64,000 bases of DNA from Nitratireductor aestuarii (lineage in GTDB: Bacteria; Pseudomonadota; Alphaproteobacteria; Rhizobiales; Rhizobiaceae), in NCBI RefSeq assembly GCF_014641695.1, contig NZ_BMIF01000010.1:1-64000 (forward strand), given 5' to 3'. Positions 28,355 to 37,000 of this stretch are shown piece by piece (within the stretch, counting starts at the first letter, position 1; each line of letters begins with the position of its first letter). The position numbers were made by a program, and so were the translations under genes. Below the pieces are notes generated by a model. That model saw only the letters and a program-made list of their open reading frames with translations. It had not been told where the DNA came from and made no database searches.

Positions 28355-29617
28355 ATGAGCGCCATCCTTGCCAAAGATCTGCAACTGCGTTCCGTCGTGA
28401 CGGAGGGCAGTCGCGTGCTGGTCGGGCAGGGAACGGCCGAGCCGCTCACGCTGACGCGGGCGTTCATGCGGGAGGCGGGCGAACTGCCTCCCTGCAGCCT
28501 TTTCATCGGACCAACGTTCTCGGACACGTTCGCAGGCCAGGCACCGGAGCACATCCGGTTCGAGAGCTATGGGGCGATCGGCGCGGCATCGAAGCTCGCG
28601 CGCGACAAGCGACTGCACGTCTTTCCGGAGCATTTCTCGAGCCTCGCGGAGGCATTCCGAGATGGATCATTGCCGGTCGAAACGGTTCTTCTTCAGCTCA
28701 GATCTTCGTTGAAGGGTTGCGGCTATAATCTTGGTCTTGCACGTGATTTTGTTGTCGATGCAGCGCGGCGCGCCAAGCATGTGATCGCCGAGATCAACCC
28801 GTGGCTTCCGGCCTGCCGGGGCGGCGAAATAGGCTATGACCTCGAACTGACACATATCGTGGAGGCCGAGCATCCGCCCGTGGAAGTTCCGCCGGCCGTG
28901 GTCGGCGAAACGGAGGAGAAGATCGCCTCAATCGTGGCCGCACTCATCCCCGATGGGGCAGTCATTCAGGTGGGCGTGGGCGCCATTCCGACAGCGGTGC
29001 TGCGGGCGGTTGTCAGCCACAAGGATCTGGGCTTCCACTCGGGCGCCGCTCCAGACGAGTTGGTCGATCTTGCCGAAAGTGGCGTCATCAACAACGCGAA
29101 GAAAGAAGTGGATCAGGGCGTCTCGGTGACGGGCATTCTTCTCGGCAGCCGCAAGCTCTATGAGTTCGCCCATCGCAATCCCGCTTTCCGTCTTGCCGGA
29201 CCGCAGAAGACGCACAGCCTTTCCTATATCGCGCAGCTCAAGAATTTCTTCGCCATCAATTCGGCCCTTGAAGTGGACCTGACGGGCCAGGTGGGCGCCG
29301 AGGAAGTCGGCGGACGCCACGTCGGCGCAGTCGGCGGGCAGGTCGATTTTGTTCGCGCCGCCCGCTATTCGGAAGGCGGCCGGGCGATCATCGCATTTCA
29401 ATCGACGACCCGCGACGGCAGGAGCCGCATCGTGCCGAAAGTCGGCACCGTCACCTGTGCGCGCTCGGACGTCGACGTCATTGTCACCGAACATGGCGCG
29501 GCGGAACTGCGGGGCCAAAGCCTCGATGAGCGCGCAAAGCGGCTGATCGCCATCGCCGCGCCGCAATGGCGCGAGGCGCTGGAACGGGCGTGGTTTGAGG
29601 GGAGAGCCGAGCTTTGA
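28355..29617 (+). CDS. Acetyl-CoA hydrolase/transferase family (family I) CoA-transferase
   Basis: A 420-residue protein of the acetyl-CoA hydrolase/4-hydroxybutyrate CoA-transferase family. Both NagB-like halves can be traced; the second includes QVGVGAIPTAVLRAV, GFHSGAAPDELVDLAESG, SYIAQLKNFFAINSALEVDLTGQV and the VTEHGAAELRG segment. RipA, the itaconate CoA-transferase of Yersinia, belongs to this family, and the gene sits with MaoC and CitE-like genes as in ripABC. It could therefore activate a C4-C5 dicarboxylate. The stop overlaps the next start. Confidence 0.85.
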   Translation: MSAILAKDLQLRSVVTEGSRVLVGQGTAEPLTLTRAFMREAGELPPCSLFIGPTFSDTFAGQAPEHIRFESYGAIGAASKLARDKRLHVFPEHFSSLAEAFRDGSLPVETVLLQLRSSLKGCGYNLGLARDFVVDAARRAKHVIAEINPWLPACRGGEIGYDLELTHIVEAEHPPVEVPPAVVGETEEKIASIVAALIPDGAVIQVGVGAIPTAVLRAVVSHKDLGFHSGAAPDELVDLAESGVINNAKKEVDQGVSVTGILLGSRKLYEFAHRNPAFRLAGPQKTHSLSYIAQLKNFFAINSALEVDLTGQVGAEEVGGRHVGAVGGQVDFVRAARYSEGGRAIIAFQSTTRDGRSRIVPKVGTVTCARSDVDVIVTEHGAAELRGQSLDERAKRLIAIAAPQWREALERAWFEGRAEL

Positions 29618-30771
29618 GCGCGAAGAGAGGCGGTCCGCTTGCAAGCATTCGCATCGTGGAGATGGAGGGCATCGGCCCCGCACCGCTCGCCGCCATGATG
29701 CTGGCGGATCTGGGTGCCGAGGTGATCCGCATCGAGCGCCTTGCTCCGGGTGACGCCGGCATTGCGCGACCGCGTGACTTCGACTTTGGCCTGCGCGGAC
29801 GCGTGGCCATTCCGGTGGATCTGAAGCAGGCGGAAGGCCGCGGGCTCGTTCTTGATCTGGTTGCCAAGGCTGACGGCCTGATCGAAGGATTTCGTCCCGG
29901 TGTCATGGAGCGGCTGGGGCTTGGGCCCGAGCCTTGCTTCGCGCGCAATCCGAAGCTCGCCTATGGGCGGTTGACCGGCTGGGGGCAGGATGGCCCGCTG
30001 GCTGAGACCGCCGGACATGATCTCAACTATCTGGCGCTGACCGGTGTTCTGGATCGGCTCGGGCGAGCCGGACAGGCGCCAACACCGCCCATCAATCTTC
30101 TGGGCGATTATGCCGGCGGCAGCTTCCTCATGGCTTTCGGCATGCTCGCGGCTATCATCTCGGCGCGCGAAACCGGCAAGGGGCAGGTGGTGGACGCTGC
30201 CATGGTGGACGGCGTGTCGCTCCTGGCTGTGCCTCTGCTGGGTCTCATCGGCGCTGGCATCCATAATGGCGGGCGGGGCGAAAATCTGCTCGACACCGGC
30301 GCGCCGCACTATGATGTTTATCAGTGTGCGGACGGCAAGTGGTTGTCCATCGCTCCGATCGAAGGGAAGTTCAGAATGCAGCTGCTGGAAGGTCTGGGCC
30401 TTGCGGCTGATACGTTTCCGGATGTGGGCAGCAAGGAGAACTGGCCGGAGGCTCGCCGCATCCTTGCAGCGCAGATCGCTTCGAAGCCTCGTGCTCACTG
30501 GGAGATGGTCTTTGCGGGCACGGATGCCTGTGTGACCCCGGTGCTGGACTTCGATGAAGCTCAGGCGCACGAGCACAACCGGGCACGCCGCGCGCATGTC
30601 GAGGTTTCCGGCAAGCTGCAGCCAGCACCTGCGCCAAGATTTTCCGGCACGCCAGCGGGCATTCCGGAAATGAAGGGCAGGGGCGGCGATGAGGCGGCAC
30701 AAGTTTTGGCAGGCTGGGGCGTTTCGGGCGACAGGGTCGAAAGCCTCAAGGCTGCCGGAGTGATTGATTAG
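29614..30771 (+). CDS. CaiB/BaiF family protein, alpha-methylacyl-CoA racemase-like
   Basis: A 385-residue family III protein closer to alpha-methylacyl-CoA racemase than to transferases. His135 (AGHDLNY) and Asp165 (LLGDYAGGS) match the racemase acid/base pair and an IEGKF segment near 250 supplies the conserved Glu. It would epimerise 2-methyl-branched acyl-CoA thioesters so that a stereospecific dehydrogenase can use them. TTG at 29614 is used as start, overlapping the CoA-transferase stop by four bases, with GGGGAGAG upstream. Confidence 0.82.
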   Translation: MSAKRGGPLASIRIVEMEGIGPAPLAAMMLADLGAEVIRIERLAPGDAGIARPRDFDFGLRGRVAIPVDLKQAEGRGLVLDLVAKADGLIEGFRPGVMERLGLGPEPCFARNPKLAYGRLTGWGQDGPLAETAGHDLNYLALTGVLDRLGRAGQAPTPPINLLGDYAGGSFLMAFGMLAAIISARETGKGQVVDAAMVDGVSLLAVPLLGLIGAGIHNGGRGENLLDTGAPHYDVYQCADGKWLSIAPIEGKFRMQLLEGLGLAADTFPDVGSKENWPEARRILAAQIASKPRAHWEMVFAGTDACVTPVLDFDEAQAHEHNRARRAHVEVSGKLQPAPAPRFSGTPAGIPEMKGRGGDEAAQVLAGWGVSGDRVESLKAAGVID

Positions 30772-30823
30772 GTTTTGAAATTCAGCGCCGGTTTTGGCGC
30801 ATCGACCAGCATGGGAGAGAGAA

Positions 30824-31279
30824 GTGGCAGGACTATATTATGAAGAGTTCGAGGTGGGGCACGTGTTCGAGCACCCGCTCTCGCGCACCGTTACGGAATA
30901 CGACAATATCTCGTTCAGCCTGATGACGCTGAACCCCCAGCCGCTTCATATCGACAACCATTTTTCCGAACAGACGGAATGGGGCAAGCCGCTCTTCAAC
31001 AGCCTTTATACGCTTGCCATCATGATCGGCATGTCGGTGCAGGACACAACGCTCGGCACCACCATCGGCAATCTTGGCATGAGCGACGTGAAGTTCCCGA
31101 AGCCCGTGTTTGCAGGCGACACGCTCAGGGCGACCACCAGGATCGTCAGCAAGCGTGAGAGCGCGTCAAGGCCGACCGCCGGCATCGTCGAGTTTGAACA
31201 TACCTGCTTGAATCAGCGTGGCGAGGTTGTCGCGAGCTGCCGCCGCATGGGCCTCATGCACAAGAGGCCAGCGGCATGA
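30824..31279 (+). CDS. MaoC-like hydratase (mesaconyl/itaconyl-CoA hydratase-like)
   Basis: A 151-residue single hot-dog hydratase domain. The overhang reads MTLNPQPLHID: the catalytic His is His42, but the position five residues before it is Asn37 instead of Asp. Proteins of this kind include mesaconyl-CoA/beta-methylmalyl-CoA dehydratases and RipB-type itaconyl-CoA hydratases. The GTG at 30824 is chosen because GGGAGAG precedes it; the ATG at 30794 has no ribosome site. It overlaps the CitE-like lyase gene by four bases, so the product is probably cleaved by that lyase. Confidence 0.82.
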   Translation: MAGLYYEEFEVGHVFEHPLSRTVTEYDNISFSLMTLNPQPLHIDNHFSEQTEWGKPLFNSLYTLAIMIGMSVQDTTLGTTIGNLGMSDVKFPKPVFAGDTLRATTRIVSKRESASRPTAGIVEFEHTCLNQRGEVVASCRRMGLMHKRPAA

Positions 31280-32130
31280 TGCGCTCGCTGCTGTTTGTTC
31301 CGGGCGACAGCCCACGCAAATTCGCCAAGGCCATGGGCACCAATGCCGATGCGCTGGTGCTTGATCTGGAAGATTCCGTTGCCGCATCGGAAAAGGTCGG
31401 TGCGCGCGTGACGGTTGCAGACATGCTGCAGGCTGACCGCGCCGGGAAGATCCTGATTGTGCGCGTGAACGCCTTCGATACGGGCATCACGCTCGATGAT
31501 CTGGCGGCGGTCATGCCCTATGCACCGGATGCGGTGATGCTGCCGAAGTGCCGGGGTGGCGCCGACGTGGAACTGCTCGGCCATTACCTGAGCGCCTTTG
31601 AGGCGGCTAACCGCATCGAGCGTGGCCAGACCGGCATCGTGGCCGTTGCCACGGAGACGGGCGAATCCGTGCTGGGGCTCTCGACCTACAAGCCGGATCC
31701 GCGCCTGCGCGGTCTGCTGTGGGGCGGCGAGGATCTGATCGCTTCGATCAACGCCACGAGAAATCGCGACGGCGAGGTCTATAGCGGTCCGTTCCTGCTC
31801 GCGCGCAATCTGTGCCTGATGGCGGCTTCCCAGGCAGGTGTGGGCGCCATAGACACGGTCTGCACCAATCTTGGCGACCTCGACTATGTGGCAGCCGAGG
31901 CGCGGGCGGCGCGACGCGACGGTTTTTCGGCCAAGGCCGTCATCCACCCGAACCATGTCGACCCGGTCAACGCCGCGTTCCAGCCGACGGAAGAGGAAAT
32001 CGCCTGGGCCCGCAAGGTCGTGCAGGCCTTTGACGCAAATCCGGATCAGGGCGTGGTCAACATCGACGGCAAGATGATCGACAAGCCCCACGAGCGGGCG
32101 GCGCGCAAGATCCTTGCGATGGTGAAGTAA
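31276..32130 (+). CDS. HpcH/HpaI (CitE-like) acyl-CoA lyase, probably citramalyl- or malyl-CoA lyase
   Basis: A 284-residue TIM-barrel lyase of the CitE/malyl-CoA lyase group. Visible are RSLLFVPGDSPRKFAKA, LVLDLEDSVAASEK (Mg2+/substrate loop), VATETGESVLGL and LWGGEDLIASI, and the C-terminal KAVIHPNHVDPVNAAF. It cleaves a 3-hydroxyacyl-CoA dicarboxylate, e.g. citramalyl-CoA to pyruvate and acetyl-CoA. It overlaps the MaoC gene (ATGATG) and completes a CoA-transferase/hydratase/lyase set like ict-ich-ccl. The stereospecificity and substrate are inferred. Confidence 0.87.
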   Translation: MMRSLLFVPGDSPRKFAKAMGTNADALVLDLEDSVAASEKVGARVTVADMLQADRAGKILIVRVNAFDTGITLDDLAAVMPYAPDAVMLPKCRGGADVELLGHYLSAFEAANRIERGQTGIVAVATETGESVLGLSTYKPDPRLRGLLWGGEDLIASINATRNRDGEVYSGPFLLARNLCLMAASQAGVGAIDTVCTNLGDLDYVAAEARAARRDGFSAKAVIHPNHVDPVNAAFQPTEEEIAWARKVVQAFDANPDQGVVNIDGKMIDKPHERAARKILAMVK

Positions 32131-32164
32131 TCCGGGGTTCATGCGGCGGGGGTGAAGGCAGGCA

Positions 32165-33460
32165 ATGACGACGACCGAGGGGGATCTGTCGCAGGGTTTT
32201 TGGAACACGACGCGGATCGCGGCTCTTGTCGTCATCATCGGGTTCCTCTGCAATTTCGTGGCAAGAGGCATCGTGGATACGTATCTCGTGTTCATGCTGC
32301 CACTGGAGAAGGAGTTCGGGTGGAGTCATGGCGCGCTGACCCAGGCTTACTCCATCTACCTTCTTACCCTCGGCGTGTTCTCGCCGCTGACAGGCGCGAT
32401 CCTCGACAGTTGGGGGCCGCGCGTGTCCTACCTCGCCGGGGCCACCCTGATGACGGCTGCCATGTGGATCGCCTCTCAGGCGTCTGAAATCTGGCATTTC
32501 TACCTGACGGTCGGCGTCATGTGCGGCATGGGCTCCTCTCTGATGGGCATGGTTCCAGCCGCAGCTCTTGTCGGCCGCTGGTACGACCGGCAGATGAGTG
32601 TTGGTATCGCCCTTGCCTATGCCGGCTTCGGCTCAGGCATGCTGGCGATCGTACCGCTGGCGCAGGCCAGTATCGATGCGTTCGGCTGGCGCGAGACCTA
32701 CCGCATCATTTTCCTATGCATGCTGGTCGTGGTGCCGCTGATTGCGATCCTGCCGTGGAAGCGGATTGCCCACGGCGCTCCCGGCAACCCGCGCGCCATG
32801 GCGGCACGCCGTCCTAAGAAGCCTTCGGCGGAGGAAACGCCCGCTCGGCAATGGGACGTGCGCAGCGCCATCCGGACGCTGGAATTCTGGCTGCTCGTGC
32901 AGGCGTTCTTCTTCACGGCAGTTGCAGCCTACCTCACCACGATACAGGTGATCGCCTTCCTGATTGACCGGGGCTATCCGGCCATTGAGGCCGCTCTTGC
33001 CTTCGGCGTGGCCGGAATGCTGTCGATCGGCGGCGTGATGGTGTCGGGCTGGGCCAATGTCCATTTCGGCATCCGCCGCGCGACGGTGATTTCCTTCTTC
33101 GGCACGTTCCTGGGCATTTTCGGCCTGTTTCTTTTCGCGCTCTGGCCGCATCCCTCCTGGGTGCTGCTCTGGGTTCTGGCCTTCGGCACCAGCCAGGGGG
33201 CGCGCGGGCCGGTGATCAGCGCGCTAAACGCCCGCATCTTTGCGCGGGGCAGGGTGAGCTCCATCTACGGGCTGATCTTCATGCTGATGTCTTTTGGATC
33301 GGCTTTCGGCGCGTGGCTGTCCGGCCTGCTGCACGATCTGACGGGAGACTACATGGTTGGCTTCTTTGTCGCGAGCCTCAGTGTGTTCCTGGCCGTCGCG
33401 CCGTTCACGCTGACGCGGCGGCTGGTGGACGCAAGGGAATTGCCCCCACCTTCCGCCTGA
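32165..33460 (+). CDS. MFS transporter (oxalate/formate-antiporter or monocarboxylate type)
   Basis: A 431-residue major facilitator with 12 predicted helices split by a cytoplasmic loop (about 205-235, basic and Pro-rich). The first helices (LVVIIGFLCNFVARGIVDTY) and the SIYLLTLGVFSPLTGAILDSWGPR loop resemble MCT/OFA-type carriers of carboxylates. It follows the lyase gene by 34 bases and ends five bases from the convergent synthetase gene. It may export or import a pathway intermediate. Confidence 0.85.
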   Translation: MTTTEGDLSQGFWNTTRIAALVVIIGFLCNFVARGIVDTYLVFMLPLEKEFGWSHGALTQAYSIYLLTLGVFSPLTGAILDSWGPRVSYLAGATLMTAAMWIASQASEIWHFYLTVGVMCGMGSSLMGMVPAAALVGRWYDRQMSVGIALAYAGFGSGMLAIVPLAQASIDAFGWRETYRIIFLCMLVVVPLIAILPWKRIAHGAPGNPRAMAARRPKKPSAEETPARQWDVRSAIRTLEFWLLVQAFFFTAVAAYLTTIQVIAFLIDRGYPAIEAALAFGVAGMLSIGGVMVSGWANVHFGIRRATVISFFGTFLGIFGLFLFALWPHPSWVLLWVLAFGTSQGARGPVISALNARIFARGRVSSIYGLIFMLMSFGSAFGAWLSGLLHDLTGDYMVGFFVASLSVFLAVAPFTLTRRLVDARELPPPSA

Positions 33461-33465
33461 ACGGT

Positions 33466-35592
33466 TTAAACGCGATCAACCTCGATCAGCGCATCGAGCG
33501 CTACCGCGCCCTTACCTTCATCGAGGATCACGACCGGGTTGAGGTCGATGCTCTTCAGGCGGCGCCCGGCGCTCACAGCGAACTTCGAGAGGTTTGACAG
33601 CATCGTTGCAGCCGCATTGATGTCAGCGGCTGGTTTGCCGCGCGCGCCCTTCAGTATCGGGGCGAGCCTGCTGCGCTCAATCATCGAGCGCGCCTGATCG
33701 ACAGAGAACGGGCAGCGGCCGAGCACGGCATCGGGCATCAGTTCGGCAAAGATGCCGCCGGGGCCGAAAATCGCTATCGGTCCGAACACCGGATCCTGCT
33801 TGATGCCAATGATCGCTTCCGTGCCGCCCTTGACCATCTGGGCCACTAAAACGCCTTCGATGCGCGCATTTGGCGCCTTGGCGCGTGCGCGTTCCATTAG
33901 CGTCGCGAAGCCGCTCGCAACTTCATCCGCGCTGTTGAGACCCACGAGCACGCCGCCCATCTCGGTCTTGTGGAGGATATCGGGCGAGAGGATCTTCATC
34001 ACCACGGGGAAACCGATGCTTTCCGCTGCAGCCAGCGCCACCTCGACGGTCGCGCAAGCCTGCTCGCGGGCAAAACCGATACCGTGCCGGGCAAGCAGCT
34101 TCTTGGCTTTCGCCTCGCTCGGCGTGCTTGCTGGAAGCTCCACCGGCAAGAGGCCCTCGGCCTCTTCCCTACGCTTTCGGTTGGCGAAGGAACGACCAAG
34201 CCTGCCCATGGCCGCGACAGCAGCAACCGCGCGGTCAGCATCCTCGAAGATGGCGATGCCGATGTCCTCATAGGCCTTACGCTGCGCTGCCGTCAGTACT
34301 GCGACGAGCACGAACAGCTTGTCAGGGAAGCGCTGCCGTTTCTCAAGAAGCTCTGAATAGAGCAGCTTGCCGAAGGACTCCGTGCCCGCCACCTGCGCGA
34401 AAAAGGCTATGATCGAGGTGTAGTCAGCCTCCGTAGTCATTGCCTCAAGGCAGGTGTGGAGCAGCGACGTATCGTTGACGATATGGGCCGTGCAATCGAC
34501 CGGGTTGCGGAACGAAGCAAAGGGCAGGACGTCGTGCAGACGTTCCTGCGTTGCCTTCGGCATTTCCGGCATGTCTACGCCACGGTCCTCGGCTGCATCG
34601 CTCATCAGGACGCCGGCACCGCCGCTCACGGTCAGCACGCCGAGACGGTTCGGCTCTGGATAGATGCCATGTGCCGCCACTCGCGCGAAATCGAGCAGCT
34701 GGTCGGCCGACTGGACGCGGATTGCGCCAAATTCCTCAAAAATGGCATTAGCCACGAGATCGTCACCGGCGATGGAGGCGGTGTGGGATGCTGCTGCCTT
34801 GGCTCCGAGCTGGCTTCGTCCCACCTTCATGATGAGCACCGGCTTGCCGGCGTCGCGTGCGGCGGCCAGGCCAGCCATGAGCGCACTGCCGTCCTTGATG
34901 CCTTCCATATAGGCGGCGATCACGCGGGTTTTCGGATCCGATGCCAGGCATCCGATGACTTCGCCGACGGAAACGTCCGCCTCGTTGCCGGTCATCACGC
35001 AGAGCGGGGCGCCTATGCCCGCATTGCGCGCAAGCGTTGCCAGATGCGAGCCGAAAGCGCCTGACTGGCTGACGATGCTGACGCCGCCATCGATCGGCCA
35101 GCCTGTCTCGAAGGTGGTCGTGAAGGTCGGAAACCAAGCACAGCGCGCGTTGAAAAGCCCGAGCGAGTTCGGCCCAAGCATTCGCAGGCCGCTCTCCCGT
35201 GAAATCCGGGCGAGTTCAGCCTGTGCGGCGGCTCCTTCGGCTCCCATTTCGGCAAAGCCCGACGAGAAGACGATCGCCGCCTTGCATCCGCGTTGTCCGA
35301 GCCGCCGCAGAGTATCGGCCACGTGTTGGGCGGGAAGGGCGACTATGGCCGCATCGGGCGCTTCCGGAAGGTCCTCGATGGAGGGATAGGCCTTAAGGCC
35401 CTGGATCTCGTCCCGATTGGGATTGACCGGATAGATCGTGCCCTTGAAGCCGGCCTCCAGCATCCACCAGATCGGCCTGCCGCCGATACGGCTTCGCTCG
35501 GCGGAGGCCCCGATCACGGCAACGGACCGGGGCTCCAGAAGGGCATTGATGGAAGCAAAGTCGTACGACTTGGTAATCGATGGTGCGTTCAT
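33466..35592 (-). CDS. ADP-forming acyl-CoA synthetase (fused alpha-beta)
   Basis: A 708-residue NDP-forming acyl-CoA synthetase. In order: a CoA-binding Rossmann domain (about 15-140, SVAVIGASAERSRIGG), a succinyl-CoA-ligase-like domain with the phosphorylatable His in AASHTASIAG (about 275), a linker, and an ATP-grasp domain (about 490-700) with HKTEMGGVLVGL and the DLNPVV ending. It links acyl-CoA and ADP+Pi to ATP formation or the reverse. It is cotranscribed with the acyl-CoA dehydrogenase 39 bases upstream. Confidence 0.93.
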   Translation of the reverse strand: MNAPSITKSYDFASINALLEPRSVAVIGASAERSRIGGRPIWWMLEAGFKGTIYPVNPNRDEIQGLKAYPSIEDLPEAPDAAIVALPAQHVADTLRRLGQRGCKAAIVFSSGFAEMGAEGAAAQAELARISRESGLRMLGPNSLGLFNARCAWFPTFTTTFETGWPIDGGVSIVSQSGAFGSHLATLARNAGIGAPLCVMTGNEADVSVGEVIGCLASDPKTRVIAAYMEGIKDGSALMAGLAAARDAGKPVLIMKVGRSQLGAKAAASHTASIAGDDLVANAIFEEFGAIRVQSADQLLDFARVAAHGIYPEPNRLGVLTVSGGAGVLMSDAAEDRGVDMPEMPKATQERLHDVLPFASFRNPVDCTAHIVNDTSLLHTCLEAMTTEADYTSIIAFFAQVAGTESFGKLLYSELLEKRQRFPDKLFVLVAVLTAAQRKAYEDIGIAIFEDADRAVAAVAAMGRLGRSFANRKRREEAEGLLPVELPASTPSEAKAKKLLARHGIGFAREQACATVEVALAAAESIGFPVVMKILSPDILHKTEMGGVLVGLNSADEVASGFATLMERARAKAPNARIEGVLVAQMVKGGTEAIIGIKQDPVFGPIAIFGPGGIFAELMPDAVLGRCPFSVDQARSMIERSRLAPILKGARGKPAADINAAATMLSNLSKFAVSAGRRLKSIDLNPVVILDEGKGAVALDALIEVDRV

Positions 35593-35631
35593 TCGAACTC
35601 GCCCGCAGATGGATGCAGTTGGGTGTCTTAC

Positions 35632-36780
35632 TCAGTTGCCCGGCAGGTTCAGGACCGCCTTGGCGATGATGTTCCGTTGGACCTGGCTGGTGCCGCCGGC
35701 GATGGTGGAGGGCCGCGACTGGAAGAACATGGTCGCGCTGTCCGCCTGACCGGCGTTGTCGCCGTCCGCAACCACGCCATCTTCGCCGGTGATCGCGAGG
35801 ATTTCCTCGGTCACCGCCTGATAGGTTTCGGAACTGAGCAGCTTCAGGATCGAAGCTTCCGGCCCGAGCTCGCCGCCATTCTTCACGAAGTTGGAATAGT
35901 CGGCATAGAGCGCCAGGAAGTCCTCATAGTCGAGGCGGAGCTTCGTGTACCGTTCCAGGCTGAAGCCCGGAAGCTCGTCCTCGCCGCGTGCCGCGATCGC
36001 ATCAAGCTGGTCGATCGCACCCTTGATATAGCGCGGGCTGCCGACAAAAAGCCGTTCGTGGCCGAGCAGCGCCTTGGCAATCGTCCAGCCTTTGTGGAGT
36101 TCACCCACGAGGCTGTCGAGGGGGATGCGGACATTGTCGAAGAACACTTCGCAGAATTCGAGCTCGTCGGAAAGCGTGCGGATCGGCCGGACCGTGATGC
36201 CGGGCGTCGCGAGATCAACCAGGAAGAAGCTGATCCCTTCCTGGCGGATGCGCGGATTGGGGTCCGTGCGCGCCAGCATGAACATCATGCTCGACTGGTG
36301 CGCCATGGTGGTCCAGATCTTCTGGCCGTTCAGCACCCAGTGTTCATTTTCCTGAACGGCGGAAAGGCGGAGAGAAGCAAGGTCCGATCCTGCATTCGGC
36401 TCCGAATAGCCCTGGCACCAGATGTGTTCGGTGCTGATGATTTTGGGCAGGTAGCGCTGCTTCTGCTCCTCGGTGCCGAATTGCATGAGCAGGGGGCCGA
36501 GCATCACCAGACCCATCTCGTGCAGGCGGGGAACGCCGATGGCGCTCAACTCTTCCGCAAAGGCGATCTGGTGCGGAATATCGAGGCCCATGCCGCCGTA
36601 TTCCACGGGCCAGGCTGGTGCGATCCAGCCCCGCTCCGACATCTTCTTGTTATAATCAGCGACCTCAAGCGGGCCGATGCGGCGGGTGGCGTGAAGCAGG
36701 TCCGGCGGAAATATGCTGTCAACATAGCTTCGGACCATGGCCCGGAATTCAGCTTCCGGCATAGAATTGTAGTCGGTCAT
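35632..36780 (-). CDS. Acyl-CoA dehydrogenase (FadE type)
   Basis: A 382-residue acyl-CoA dehydrogenase. It starts MTDYNSMPEAEFRAMVRSYV; the ATG at 36780 has GAGGGAGAG nine bases upstream, whereas the frame to 36945 runs through the promoter region. FAD-binding segments WCQGYSEPNAGSDLASL and LNGQKIWTTMAHQS are clear, and the C-terminus ends in TIAGGTSQVQRNIIAKAVL, a Gly-rich version of the catalytic loop common in FadE17/26-like enzymes. Such enzymes often work as heteromers, so the dehydrogenase at 42676 is a possible partner. It diverges from the second TRAP operon. Confidence 0.9.
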   Translation of the reverse strand: MTDYNSMPEAEFRAMVRSYVDSIFPPDLLHATRRIGPLEVADYNKKMSERGWIAPAWPVEYGGMGLDIPHQIAFAEELSAIGVPRLHEMGLVMLGPLLMQFGTEEQKQRYLPKIISTEHIWCQGYSEPNAGSDLASLRLSAVQENEHWVLNGQKIWTTMAHQSSMMFMLARTDPNPRIRQEGISFFLVDLATPGITVRPIRTLSDELEFCEVFFDNVRIPLDSLVGELHKGWTIAKALLGHERLFVGSPRYIKGAIDQLDAIAARGEDELPGFSLERYTKLRLDYEDFLALYADYSNFVKNGGELGPEASILKLLSSETYQAVTEEILAITGEDGVVADGDNAGQADSATMFFQSRPSTIAGGTSQVQRNIIAKAVLNLPGN

Positions 36781-37000
36781 GTCTGCAGGCTCTCCCTCGA
36801 CGTGCCACTTGATGGCATCGTCCGGGAAAACGTAGCCGCCGAATTTCCATCGGTCAATTATCAGAACGGTATTTTTATTCTTGAACGATGCCCGGGTGCC
36901 TGCTACGCATAATGTACTCGAAAATGATTGTTGAAAGCGACACACACATTTGAGTTTTCATTACACGCCGGGAGGACGGAGGCGTGTTAGGGAGGAAGAA
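36781..37000. promoter_or_regulatory. Divergent promoter region, acyl-CoA dehydrogenase / second TRAP operon
   Basis: This 220-base stretch separates two divergent start codons. It is AT-rich around 36860-36960 and contains ATTGTTGAAAG near 36927, which resembles the CGTATTGTTGAC elements at 42613 and 48217. No convincing palindrome for the IclR regulator was found. Confidence 0.35.
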
